Below are positions 48,299-60,483 of a stretch of DNA of 64,000 bases, piece by piece; position 1 is the stretch's first letter; every line of letters starts with the position of its first letter. A program made the translations under genes and the position numbers. The notes beneath the pieces were generated by a model. The model worked only from the letters and a program-made list of their open reading frames with translations, searched no databases and had not been told where the DNA came from. The DNA is from Piper betle (lineage: Eukaryota; Streptophyta; Magnoliopsida; Piperales; Piperaceae), in NCBI GenBank assembly GCA_033002965.1, contig JAURVB010008711.1, positions 62,001 to 126,000 of the forward strand, read 5' to 3'.

Positions 48299-50371
48299 TT
48301 ACGCATAGCCACTTGCCTCTCCAACCATTCCATTCTGATCAACCACCACCGAGACCACCCCATCCACGGTCTTATCACTCTCTATCACCACAACATTGTT
48401 AGATACATTGGTCACCGAATGCAGCACTGGGATCCTAGGACCTTGCCCTCTCACAAACAGTGAGTACTGCACATCATAAATCCGGTTAGGGAACACCAGG
48501 TCGTTGAATTCGGCCACCCACCTAGCCGCGTTTGCCACCACCGTCCGGCGACTGACCGTCGACCTGGATAGCATCCTGTCCACATTGTTCCGTTGCACCA
48601 CCACCTGATCAACCTTTGTGAAGGGTGCACTAGTCTCATTGAGGGCCACTATGGGCACCCAATTGTTCTCACCACTAAACATGTTGTCCACAATGTTCAC
48701 GCCGGACATTTGGCCCTTTACCGATTTGAGGACTATGTTTGCGTTACCAAAGAAAAATGTGTTGGTCACATGGAATTGAACATGGTCCTCCACTACAATG
48801 CCTGTATAGTCCATAATGGAGTTGGATATTCGGGTCTGGGCCAGACCCGGCAATTTGACAAGAATTCCAACACCACCCCCAATGGGTGGCCTTGTTATAG
48901 CAGTGCACCCCGGTGAGGATGTTGGCCTGCCCCCGAAGGATGACTCCGGTGGCTGCAGAGAAGATGGCGACGTCGGTGATCACGTTGTCGTTGCTCGCAA
49001 TGTCGATTGCCACGCCGGAGAAGCTTCGCTCATTCGGGTCGCCACCGGCGGTGTTGTTCTGGCCGAGGAATGTGTTGGTGATGAACGTCTCGTGGCCCCT
49101 CTCCACCAGGATGCCTATAGCCCCGAACTTGGAGAAGAAGCAGTTCTTGATGCGGGTACGGACTGCGCCGGTGATGACGAGGCCGCCGCATCGGTGGTTG
49201 GCGTCGAAGTGGACGTCTTGGATGGTGATGCCCTCGTAGTGGTAAGTTGTACCGGAGCTTTGGTATAGAGAGGGTGCAGTTGTGTTGGGTAGCCGGAGCT
49301 CCAAGAGGAAGCTTTCCACCGGAAAAGAGTCAGATGCGCGGAATGTTCCTCCCTGAATCTGAAAGACACAAAATGATTACATGTTTGAGAGGTGAATGTT
49401 TAGTGCAGCTTGGGCTTATTAACCTACAATGATTAGCAAGTATAGGAACATATATATTAGTCATCATCTTCATTTATATTTTAAGGATGTAGATTATTCT
49501 CTAACATTTCTTTATGTTGCCTCTGCATGTGTGAATTTAATTTACTATTCTTTAAACTTGCCTTTTGTTGGGTCATCTACAGATGTTGTAGTCTTCTTTG
49601 CAATTCGTTTGGATTTTTCATAAACGTGGCACCCTGGCGAATGAGCCTAGGAAAAATTTTGGTTAGCTCATAAAAAATGCTCTCGTGTGGCGCTAAGATC
49701 GGTGGTTGGCTCTCTTACTAATTAACATGTAATTTAGTGGGCTTGTGTTTATAATCTCATAAGAAGGATTTACCTCCACATGTAATGTTAGCCACCACCT
49801 TTATCTTTCAAAGAACTAGAATTATCCTGTAACAGTGAAAAGAAACCATGAAGTTAAGATTGAGAAGTTTATACCAAAATGTTGCCCATGAACTGTGGGA
49901 TTATGATGGGCTTGGAGAGGTTGTAGCTCCCTCCTTGTAGATCAATGACCACACCGCCCAAGTCTCTGATGCCCGGCATCATCTCTTCCCTGGAATTGAT
50001 TCCACAAGCATCATTGATGGCAGATTGGATGGCGTCGCTGCTGTCCCTAACACCACTCGGATCTGCATCGTAGGATATAGGGTAGAACACTTTCTCCACC
50101 TGCAAACAATGAACCATTGAAAGATTTGAGAAATGTGAACGCATCTTTTGGATGACCAATAATTATTTATGGGTACAACCAAGATCAGTTAACCATTCAA
50201 CTTGGCTTTGGCCGCAGAGAGCCGCCGAGCAGCGGCCCGTTGAAACCTGAGGTGGTGCTCCTCCATGGAACGGCGTGTAGCATGCGAGGGTGAAGAGGAA
50301 AGCAGCACTAGGAGAAGGAAGGAGGATAGTAGATGGTTGATGAGTCCCATTGAAAACTTGTATTTCTCCAT
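48299..50371 (-). CDS. QRT3-like polygalacturonase (secreted parallel beta-helix), one frame break
   Basis: Three exons on the minus strand. Exon 1 starts at ATG 50371 (or 50350) and encodes a signal peptide, GLINHLLSSFLLLVLLSSS with cleavage near SHA. Exon 2 is 49875-50099 (VEKVFYPISYDADPSGVRDS, GGVVIDLQGGSYNLSKP), matching the Pectate_lyase_3 N-terminal strand. Exon 3 is 49358 to 48299 and carries the beta-helix repeats (HYEGITIQDVHFDANHRCGG; GHETFITNTFLGQNNTAGGD; FHVTNTFFFGNANIVL). In Arabidopsis QRT3 degrades pectin of the pollen mother cell wall; related copies act in other tissues. Frame is lost by one extra G in the run at 48876-48880 (THWG|GVGILVKLPG), with perfect continuity after it. 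The exon 1 to exon 2 phase does not join cleanly with canonical sites (best donor is the GT at 50188-50187), so that border is uncertain. Confidence 0.82.
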
Positions 50372-53308
50372 GCAACTTACAAATGGAGAAGTTGATGTTT
50401 GATAAGGTGAAGTGGGTTGCTCTATCTGTTTATATAGAAACTGGTCAGATTCAGACCAACGTTGAAACTCCTGTGAACCATCCATGGCCGGACTTTTCAA
50501 TCCACATGACTTTTTCTTTGAGCTTCCCATATTGTGTTATGTGCACTCCAAGTGTTACTCCACCCCTTCACCTGTTTGGCATCTCCTCGTTTTTTTAAAA
50601 AATATATATATATTTTTGAGGATCGAGAGAAATCATGATTTTGAATTATGCCGAAAATAGGCAATCACATTAACGAGAAATTGAAAGTTGTGAGGGTTTG
50701 AAGTGCTTTGGAGATGTGTGTATTAGAAGCCATTGTATGGGATATGTGTTCATAGCATTGCGATTTTAATTTTATATATCTGAATTAAAGTTTGGGGGGT
50801 GAATATTATACAAGATGAATGAAAAAATTTTGAGTCCGCCCGAGAGCGACCCAATGGAGATGCTGTGCATCTCCGCTATCGATGATTCCAAGGATGATGG
50901 ATGATAGAGACACTCGGCGACGTCGCTCCCGAGCGGACCCAATACCCACTCGAGATGTATTGCGGGTCGAAGGGATTTTGGGACGTACACACGCACAGAA
51001 CAGTAATGCACGGTTCATGTCATGGTGTGATTGTCACTAGATAGCTTTGGTATGATAGCTGGTAATAGATTGTTTTGGAGAGATTAGGAATACTTGTTGG
51101 AATGCCAATGAGATCAGTAAACTAATGTGTAATATGTTTGATTGGATGGAAAGAAACAAAGAGACCATCTTCGGCTTCTCCAAGCTTGTTATTGCTATGC
51201 TGATTATTGAGTCAAGTTGGTTTTTTAAAATCAAGGTATTTTTACAGCTTTGAAATTAATGAATCTTTAGGTTGATATAATTAAGATAGCCAGGAAAGTT
51301 GGTAACTTTAGGTTAAAGTTTTCATTTTTCATGTATACTAGCCAAATAGCCTGTGCTATGCGTGCACAATCCAATGGTTCTAACAATTTCATCTTAATTA
51401 TTAAAATAATTATAATAAAAATTATTTTAAAATATTTATTAATTTATGCATCTTTTAAAAATTTAAAAATAATTAATAATAATGTTTAAAAAACAAAATT
51501 TTATCAATCTCTTATTTATGTCCTTATTTTTAATATATATATATATATATATGTTATTTTGTAACACCCATGCACTAAAAAAATTTAAATTAAACGTGTA
51601 ATTTATATAAGCTATATTAGATATAATTTACATGAATTTTTTCCTGATAACTCTTTACAAACTTACGGTTAGAATGTGAGAGTAACTCATCTATAAGGAA
51701 TGACTGCAGAAAGACAGCTACATAAAAGTCAAACCCTTTATAAGTAAGGGCTACACTTTTGTAAATAAACAAATTGTCTGACATTATTTTTTACTAACTA
51801 GTTTGTCCCCTTTCATGAGAGGAACTTGAAGCTTCTTAATTTCTAATCCTCACCATCACCTAATACTAAATTAAAACCTTTCTTTAAAAAAATAAATACA
51901 ATAAAACCTTTCTTTTTCCTAATATTATCATGTATAAGATCGCATAGTTGTACTCACACAATAAATCAAGTATGTTAGATTTTATTCTATGTAATATTTA
52001 TTAAATTTTATTTTAAAAATTAAGATATCTCAATTAGACATTATTTTACATATAAAATAATATAGCAATGCATTAAAAGTTTATATTCTTATTTAAATTG
52101 TTATTATTTCAAACTCATGTATTATTTTTGTTATATCTATTTCGTGCAGACAATCTAATGCATATTAAAAATTTTATTTTATATACAAAAGTTTTGAGCC
52201 CAATGGGTGCATAGTTGCACAATCTTAGACTTGCTTCAGCTAACTTCGAGCTTCCAATCAAGTTTTTTTTCAAAATAAATCGAATTTAATGTAGTTTTGA
52301 ACATCTTTTAGGTGTAAGATATCGCAACATAATAAAACCAGTTTTAGTTGATACGGTGGGATGGGAAATAGATAAGGGTAGAAATAATTGGTTAAAATTT
52401 GAACTCAAATTAAACGAACTCTAGTACATTTTTGTTTGATTTGATTTGACTCAACGTTTAATATATAACCCTTTATATTAAAGTGCCTGAGTTAAAAAGG
52501 ATGGGTTTATTTTATTGCTCTCATCTTATTTGTACCCAACTTACTTTATGGTTGAATATTCTGACTAATTCCATTACAAATATCTATTTAATTTGAAATT
52601 GTTACAATTATTTTTATTTGTTGTTAGGTTATCTTTGGAGTATAATTCCACTTGAATTAGAAATCTCCATGATGTTAACCATCTCTAATTAGTTTAAAAT
52701 CCATACCATTTTAAGTTATTTATTATAAATTAAATAGGCATTTAATATTTTGAAAATAATAATTAGCCATATAATCACAAATTTGTATAATTTAATTTTG
52801 GATGTTACTAATATATCTTATTAATAAATTTCAACATCTAGTTGACATAAAGTACAATATTTTATATTTATTTGCGTAAAAAGTAGATAATACTAAGAGT
52901 TAAAATTAATTTCATAATAACTACATAATAATGTAAGATAATAGTAAATTTGTACACGACCAAACTACTATTTATTTATTTGATACATATATAATTAATA
53001 CAAAATTACACCGATTAGTTATTTATTTTTAGTCATTAATCCAGGTAATGAAGTCCAGTGGGGCATGAAAATGAGGCTAAAATTGGGATTATAATATTAA
53101 CAATATAATAATATAAATTTAGGAAAAATAAAACTATTTCCTTCTCCCTTCCATCATCCCCTTACCCCAACGGGGAAAGAGAGGATTTTTATCGGCCGCC
53201 GCCGCCGACGCCGCCGCCTTCTCAGGCGGCCCTGCTTGAGGCCGCCTACGCTGCCGCCGCCGACGACGTTGGGAGGGTGATACAACTGTGCGTGGTAAGA
53301 GGGGTAGT
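50372..53308. other. AT-rich intergenic region and eIFiso4G 5' leader
   Basis: 50372-50600 is the QRT3-like promoter side. 51300-53100 is strongly AT-rich with no gene; it contains an AATAGCCTGTGCTATGCGTGCA block at 51346 of the kind seen at ends of small plant repeats. 53190-53270 is a GC-rich leader of CCGCCG repeats just before the eIFiso4G start. Confidence 0.45.
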
Positions 53309-56300
53309 ATGCAGGCAGATCAGACGGTGATTAGCTTGAGGCCTGGTGGTGGTGCCAATCGGGGAGCTCGCTTCGTCGCCCCTCGGCTCGACGCCGCCGT
53401 CAGCAGCCCCGCCGGCGGCTCCTCTGATCCCCACCTGCTCCGCCCCCATGGCGGCTTGCCGCCTGCCTTGTTCAAGGTCTCGGTAAGCTGCTCTTGATCT
53501 GGTTCTTCACTTCTTTCGGTGGTTTTGGGGCTTTCTGTGATTGCCGCTGTGGGAGAAGAGGTCCGGTCTTTGATACGATGGCTGGTGTTTCAATTCTTTG
53601 GGGAAGTGTTTGCTTTTCTCGGGGAAAAGATTGGTTCTTTGCCCATTATAGTGCTATTTCCGGTTGAATTAGTGTTCGTTGTCCTTTGAACACTTCGAAG
53701 CCGGGATTTTGATTTGATATTTATAGGCCTTTTAATACGATTATGATCTAGTTGTTTGCTATGTATGATTTTCCCCTTTTTACCGGCATTGGTCAATTCG
53801 TACTGGTAAAGTGAGAAATCAATAGTCCATAAGTCAATCTGTTAGTTATGTTTTGTTGCTAATTTGATGATAGATATTGAGTGCGTATAATGTCATCTAA
53901 TCATTCAAGTTCATGTTTGCTATACTGTATTTGATGATACGTATTGAGTGTGTATAATGTCATCTAATCATTCAAGTTCCCTGTTGCTGTGCTGTTTGGT
54001 ATTTGAACTGAATAATGTGGATGTTATTCTTAGCCTAGTGGTTATGTGGATGTTTATCCAATGTACATCTTATTTGCAGGCTGCTGACTTGCGGTTTGAG
54101 GGTCGTGAACGCGTTCAGTACACTAGGGACCAACTCTTGCAGCTGAGGGAGGTAGTTAACTGTTTCGTTATTCATTTATCTTTTTGTTCTAGGTAATCCG
54201 TTTGCAAAGCCTGCTGCACTTTTTATATTCTCACCCTTGAAAGAGCTCCTTCACTTGTTCGGTTTCTCCATATGGCCGTCTGGCCTTGTTGAACTTACCT
54301 CGCAACCTACTTTCTTTACTGTTTGTGACTTCTACTGTCAGAAATTTCAATATCTGAACTGTCTCTATATACAAACTAATTGTTGTTCTTTTGACTATCC
54401 AAACTAAGCTGTTTTTTTAAGAAGTAATTGGATGACATGTTTCCTGATTTTGCAGGTTGGTGAGGTACCTGAAGACATTCTGAAACTTAAACAAGAAATT
54501 GAGACTGAGCTTTTAGGAGATGATCAAACTTGGGGCCGCAGTGAAATAAATGTGAGATCACGATCTAGATGATTGTTATGTTGAAGCATCTATGTTTATT
54601 TATTTATTCATTTTTTTAGTGTCAATTTGTATCTATAGTTCTTCATTGTGGTTGTTCTTGGTGAATATCTTATTGTTCATTGTACTAAGATCTTGACTTT
54701 CTTAATTCTCCTTAGTTGCAAAGTCAAGCCTTGAGCCGGTATACTGAACCAGATAATCGTGATTGGCGTGGAAGATCAGGACTGTCCTCTTCTGGTGATG
54801 ATAGATCTTGGGATGCCCTTCGTGAAAGCAAAGAACAGTCCTATGGAGGGAATTTGAGACAGCAGGAGTCAAATCAGTATAATCGTCAGGACCAATTAAA
54901 CTCCCAGTTTGAAGTTTCCACTGCTCAAGGGGTAATGACATGAGCTGTTTAAAGTTGTGTGTAGGGTTAATAAAAATTTCTTGTAAAGCTGCTTCTCCAT
55001 ATTTGTTAGTAGTAATGACATAACCTATTTGAGGTTACGGGCAAGCGTTCTTTATTTTGCTTGAAAGATCAAATTCTCAAGTAATGATTTTTGGTGAAGG
55101 TTCAATGTTTATTATTACAATATGTTACAAAATGTCTACATATTTTATTTGTTTCTGGTTTGGATGACTGTAGTGTATTCTTTATAAATTGATAGATAGG
55201 AAAAAAAATAACAATGTTTTGGAAGGTGCAAAAAACAAAATCCCTTCTTCTTTTATCTTAGTTGTGCAGTGATTAGATGTGTGTTTCTTGTAGTGAAGTT
55301 GTTCACATATTTTCAAAATGAGGATTTATATTCTCAATAATATAATCCTTTTATATAAAAACCACACGATTCCAGCTAATTGCGTTCAGGTTCACAGATC
55401 AATGCTTGTTTATTAAGTTTCCATATAATTTCATATTGCCTCCATCCATGTCCTTTAGGGCCTTCTTTTTCCCCTTTAATTTCTCAATACAATAAGTTTA
55501 AATATTTTGCTTTTTGTTTTGATTGGGTCAGGGAGGACCTGCAGGCTCTTGTCAAAGCTGAAGTTCCATGGTCTGTCCAAAGAGGCAATCTGTCAGAGAA
55601 AGAGCGTGTTCTAAAAACAGTTAAAGGGTATGACTATCTGTGCCTATTTCTGGACACAGTCATCACTCTAATATGTATTTGTGTATTTGGGCTAAATGAA
55701 TTGAGTTACAAATGTTTGCTTTATCACTTCTTATTATACCTGCAGTATCCTGAACAAGCTGACTCCAGAAAAGTTTGATCTTCTCAAAGGGCAACTTATC
55801 GATTCTGGAATCACTACCCCTGATATTTTGAAGGTTATTTTTACTGCTTTTGTAAACTAAGTGAAATCTCAAGTAATTTTTCTTTTGATTTACTGCTTTT
55901 TAACTGAAACCTAGGGTGTCATCAATCTGATTTTTGACAAAGCAGTACTCGAACCTACATTCTGCCCTATGTATGCACGTTTGTGTTCTGATCTGAATGA
56001 AAAACTTCCTCTCTTCCCTGCTGAGGAACTAGGGGGCAAAGATATAACATTTAAGAGAATCCTTCTTAATAATTGTCAAGAGGCATTTGAAGGAGCAGAT
56101 AGTATGAGGGCTGAAATTAGGCAAATGACAGCTCCAGATCAGGAAATGGAGCGGCGAGATAAGGAACGCATGTTGAAACTCCGAACTTTAGGAAATATTC
56201 GTCTGATTGGAGAGCTTTTGAAGCAGAAAATGGTCCCAGAGAAAATTGTTCATCATATTGTCCAGGTTCAAAGTGCTATCTTTGTTTCTTGGTTTCATCC

Positions 56301-58069
56301 TTTTATCTTAATGATTAAATCTTATTTATAATTGGCTAAGCTCATCTCTGTGGAACAGGAGCTGTTGGGACATGATCCTAAAATTTGTCCTGCGGAGGAA
56401 AACGTGGAAGCCATATGCCAGTTTTTAATACTATTGGAAAGCAACTTGATGAGGCCACCAAGTCAAGGCGTGTGAATGATGCTTATTTCAACAGGCTCAA
56501 GGAACTGACAGCTAACCCACAGTTGGCACCACGCTTGAGATTTATGGTTCGTGATGTTCTTGACTTGCGGGCCAACAATTGGATCCCCCGGCGTGAGGAG
56601 GTACTGCCTTCCATTTTGTCTCTTCTATTTGTGCATTGGTGAATTAACTTGAATGAAGTTCCAGCTAATTTCTGTTTGATCATCTTCCATGCTTCATTTT
56701 TTATAATGATAGAATTTTTCAATGATAAAAATAGTACATTTTTCAATATTGTAGACCTAGATAATAAAGATTCTTAAAGGGAAAAAAATATTCTTTCAAT
56801 TAATTGCATTCTGGGTGATTAGAGTTATTTGCTCTTGAGCTGTTTATAATAGAAGAGAAATATTAGGATCCTCAAAGCCACCCACTCTATCTCTACTAAA
56901 ATAAGAAGTTATTGACATGGTAATTGACTTAGGTATAATTTTCCTGGAAACTTTCTTATTTAAGAAATGCAACTCTTGGCCTCTTAATTACTAAAAGAAT
57001 GGGTTTGTTTTTCTCGCAGATGAAAGCTAAGAAGATCAATGAAATTCATTCAGAGGCTGAAAAAAATCTTGGTTTACGGCCAGGGGCTGCAGCAACAATT
57101 AGAAATGGGCGTGGCATTGTTGGTGCTCTTGGAGGCCTTGGCCCTGGAGGTTTCCTCATCAACAGACCTGGAGCTGGTGGCATGATGCCTGGAATGCCTG
57201 GAACCAGAAGGATGCCTGGCATGCCTGGACTTGATAACGATGACTGGGAGGTTGTTCCAAGGACCAGATTCATGCCTAAGCATGAAGGGCAGGTCCCTCG
57301 TGTTCAAGCTCCTCTAAGTAAGCCTGGTGGATCTTTTAATTCTAAGCTGTTACCTCAGGGTAGTGCCGGTTTCATGACTGGTAAGACTAGTGCCTTGCTG
57401 CAAGGAAGTGGTGGTGATTCCTTCTCTCGCCCCGCCAATCTGGTCACTAGTGTTGAAACCCAAAGTGCAGTACCTTCGAGGTTTCCAACTCCTATAACAT
57501 CATCAGTTATTCCTGCGCCTGGTAAGCCAGTTACACATCCATCAGCTAGGACAAACCCAACTGAGCTGCGTAAAAAGACCATATCCCTTCTTGAGGAGTA
57601 CTTCAGTGTCCGTATTCTTGATGAAGCTCTTCAATGTGTTGAGGAACTAAACGCTCCTGATTATTACCCAGAGTTTGTTAAAGAAGCTATATTTCTCGCC
57701 CTTGAAAAGATCCCTTCTCTTGGAGAACCATTGGTGAAACTGTTGGAATATTTATTTGCAAAGAAAGTGCTCGTTGCTAGGGATATCGGCACAGGGTGCC
57801 TTCTTTACGGTTCCATGCTGGATGACATAGGGATTGATCTTCCCAAGGCTCCAAATAATTTTGGGGAGGTGATGGGGAAGCTTATAGTGATTGGTGGCCT
57901 TGACTTCAAGTTGTTGAAGGAGGTTTTAAAGAAAATGGAGGATACCCTGTTTCAAAGTGTTGTATTTGATGCTGCTGTGAAAACAATTGGTTTCTACAAT
58001 GCAACTGGGCAAAATATCTTGGCTTCCCATGGTGATGAAATCAAGGAAATAAAGGGAACTCTTGCTTGA
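53309..58069 (+). CDS. EIF(ISO)4G: Eukaryotic translation initiation factor isoform 4G (eIFiso4G), one frame break
   Basis: Nine exons: 53309-53482, 54080-54151, 54456-54551, 54716-54931, 55532 (or 55545)-55627, 55746-55833, 55915-56265, 56359-56600 and 57020-58069. The product is about 790 residues, normal for plant eIFiso4G. The N-terminus [15 protein letters not shown], the [17 protein letters not shown] block (eIFiso4E-binding region), a MIF4G domain (about 210-435, with [42 protein letters not shown]), a Gly/Met/Pro-rich linker and a C-terminal MA3 domain (about 622-735, [14 protein letters not shown]) are all present. The protein scaffolds eIFiso4E, eIF4A and eIF3 in cap-dependent translation. 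In exon 8 the frame breaks after EAICQF: the T-run 56422-56426 has five T where the conserved reading needs six. The next frame is open from there to the exon end. Confidence 0.92.
53870..53995. repeat. Tandem duplication (~64 bp) in eIFiso4G intron 1
   Basis: Two copies containing ATTGAGTG(C/T)GTATAATGTCATC and TAATCATTCAAGTTC, the second starting near 53940. Both lie within intron 1. Confidence 0.7.
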
Positions 58070-59163
58070 GAAGTATCCTTAACATGGCCACAATGTGCAT
58101 GGTTGGTCCAAATTATTTTATTTTCTGTAGCAGTGGTGCAATTTCTGTTATATTTCTTTTCCCCCTTTATGATTCATTCCATTAGAGGTTCCCTCGTTTT
58201 CCCTCTCGAGGTGAGCAACTGTATTAATACTTCACGACAAGGAGTTGCCTTAAAACGGGTGCTTTTACAAGGTGTAAATTATTGCGGGTGAATTTTTTTT
58301 CCCCATTTATTTGAAGGATGTTGATAAAAAAAGACAGTGGGCATAAACATTTCTTGATCATCTGTCAAATTTAGTAGTGTATTGAGTTTATTTGACTGCT
58401 GTTTGATTGTGAGAGGTTTGATATGTGTCTTATTCATTGAAAATGAGTCTGATGGAAGTTTTCATTGAAAATTATCAAAATTATTGATTTGATTACACTT
58501 CAACTCTATAGCAAATAGTTCTAGATGTGCAAATATGTATCCTTCTTCCTATACAGTTTGCCAAGTATTTCTCTTGCTTTTTATTTGTGTATAGAGAAGG
58601 ATGAGCTTCCTAGCAGAAGAATTATCCTTGTGGAAAAGAGGAAGTGGATACTTTTTTAGTGGGCAAGGAAATGAGTGAATTTTCCTTGCGTGAAGCAATC
58701 ATTGATGTGGACATAATCATACACAACGAAAGAGATAATAATGCCTCTATAAGGTAGTGGTAAGGGGCTCAAGTTGTGGGGTGTGAAAATTGTGGTCCAT
58801 TGTATTGCACAAGTGGAACTGCTGCCCATGAGTTTAAGAAGAGACAAACTAGGCTAGGTGGGAATTGAATTATTTAGTCACATACTCTTGACATTAGTTT
58901 ATTTTAGTTGTAAAATTTGATTTATACTTATTTGTCAAAATAGTGTGCATAAAAGAGAAAAAAGTATTTGAAATGACTTTTATTTTAGTTATATTTAATA
59001 AACCAAATGTAAGATAAACATTTAAAATTTAGTAAATATTAAATATCAAATTTCAAGTTAAATATTATTAGTTTACTAAACCCAAATTTTACCACAAGTT
59101 GTTTTTTGAATTGAAGTTGTAAACACTAATTGGAGGCAACCATTATTATTACCCTCTGCGGCT

Positions 59164-59300
59164 GATTGATTTGTGGGAATGAAAAAGAAAGTTCGGTGAG
59201 AAAGAAAAAGTGATTTATGGGAATGAAAAAGAAAGTTCGGTGAGAAAGAAAAAGTGATTTGTGGGAATGAAAAAGAAAGTTTGGTGAGAAACAAAAGAAT
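59164..59300. repeat. Three tandem copies of a ~47-bp purine-rich unit
   Basis: Three units of the type GATTTGTGGGAATGAAAAAG followed by AAAGTTCGGTGAGAAA, nearly identical, starting about 59167, 59212 and 59257. Confidence 0.85.
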
Positions 59301-59507
59301 AGAGGAAAAGAAAATAGTTTTCCAATTATTTCTTTTATGTTTTCATAAAAAGAAAAGAAAACTCCCTATAGCATCAATTTAGGATGAGTATTTGGTTAGT
59401 TCGGACCGATCGAACATAATTTTTGATTAGCCTTTTTAAATCATTAATATATGAAACTGAACCTGTAGCACTATCAAAAGCAAAATGAACTGAAATTTCA
59501 GTTCAGT

Positions 59508-59642
59508 TTGTTGGCTCTATTCGAACTTATATTTATTAGAATTATATATCTCATATTATAATTGATTTTTTAGTTTGCTGGCTTTATTCGCACTTGTATT
59601 TATTAGAATTATATAACTCATATTGTAATTGATTTTCTTATG
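59508..59642. repeat. Two tandem copies of a ~66-bp unit
   Basis: Both contain TTATTCG(A/C)ACTT, TATTTATTAGAATTATATA and TCATATT(A/G)TAATTGATTTT. Confidence 0.75.
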
Positions 59643-60483
59643 ATGATCATTGTTATAACAAGTTTTAGCCGGTACCATCATTATTTGTATTCAAAAGTAT
59701 CGTATATTATATTAAACGTCTCAAAATGAATCACAGACTAATTAAATAAGTTAATAGTTACAATTTCCATGCAATATAAATATTAAGGTTTTTTTAAAAA
59801 AATCTTGTTTGATTTTGAACGGAAATTTCACACCCGTTATAAGTTTCTCGAAGGCTTAAATAAAAAATTGAATGAGAATATTGGAAACCAAACCAAATCG
59901 ATGATTTTGACTTGAAAATTTAGTCGGCTTAAACCGATCTCTTTACTCACCTCTAAAGCATCATTATATTAACTTTTTAAAAAAATAAATAAATGGTGGT
60001 GAAGATATTATCTCTGAAAAGTTATTTTGTCTCTCTTACATTTTTTTTATTTTCTTTTTTAAACATATCAATCAAAACACAAAGTCTGTTTGATTAATGA
60101 CAGAAAGAAAAACTTCAATGCAAGAAAGATTAAAAAAAACCAATTTTTCATCAACATATATCTCATATTTGGTTGACCAAAACTCAATGTAACAGAATTT
60201 CCATTTTCCATAAAAAAAATTTTCTCACCTTCTACAAAATGAAAAATTTTCTTTTTGTTTATATAATATTTTTTTCGTATTTTTATATCGAAATAAAGAA
60301 ATTTTGTGTATAGATACACTTACGTACCAGACATGAGAAAGGAAGAAAAACACAAAACACATGCATATTAGATTCCGCATTAAATCCTCACCTCACGCTG
60401 TAAATCTGTTCTACGCTTCTCTTCTCCTCCTCGGTCTACTTCCAAGCCTTCCCCACGTCTCCTCCACTTCTCCTTTGGCAGCT

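Larger units (their letters stand above)
58070..60483. other. Intergenic between eIFiso4G and GPX genes
   Basis: Starts with the eIFiso4G 3' UTR, then AT-rich spacer with two short tandem repeats (listed separately). The GPX promoter side follows from about 60100. An in-frame upstream ATG at 60361 exists. No other gene was recognised. Confidence 0.5.

Noticed and set aside
48816..49319. 150-codon open frame on the plus strand opposite the QRT3-like exon 3
   Set aside because: Antisense shadow of a conserved coding exon.
51346..51368. AATAGCCTGTGCTATGCGTGCA block as a Helitron or MITE end
   Set aside because: Resembles ends of small plant repeats, but no partner end, hairpin plus CTRR terminus or target duplication was found.
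53288..53308. Upstream in-frame extension of eIFiso4G
   Set aside because: The extension begins with GTG; the ATG at 53309 gives the family N-terminus MQADQ.
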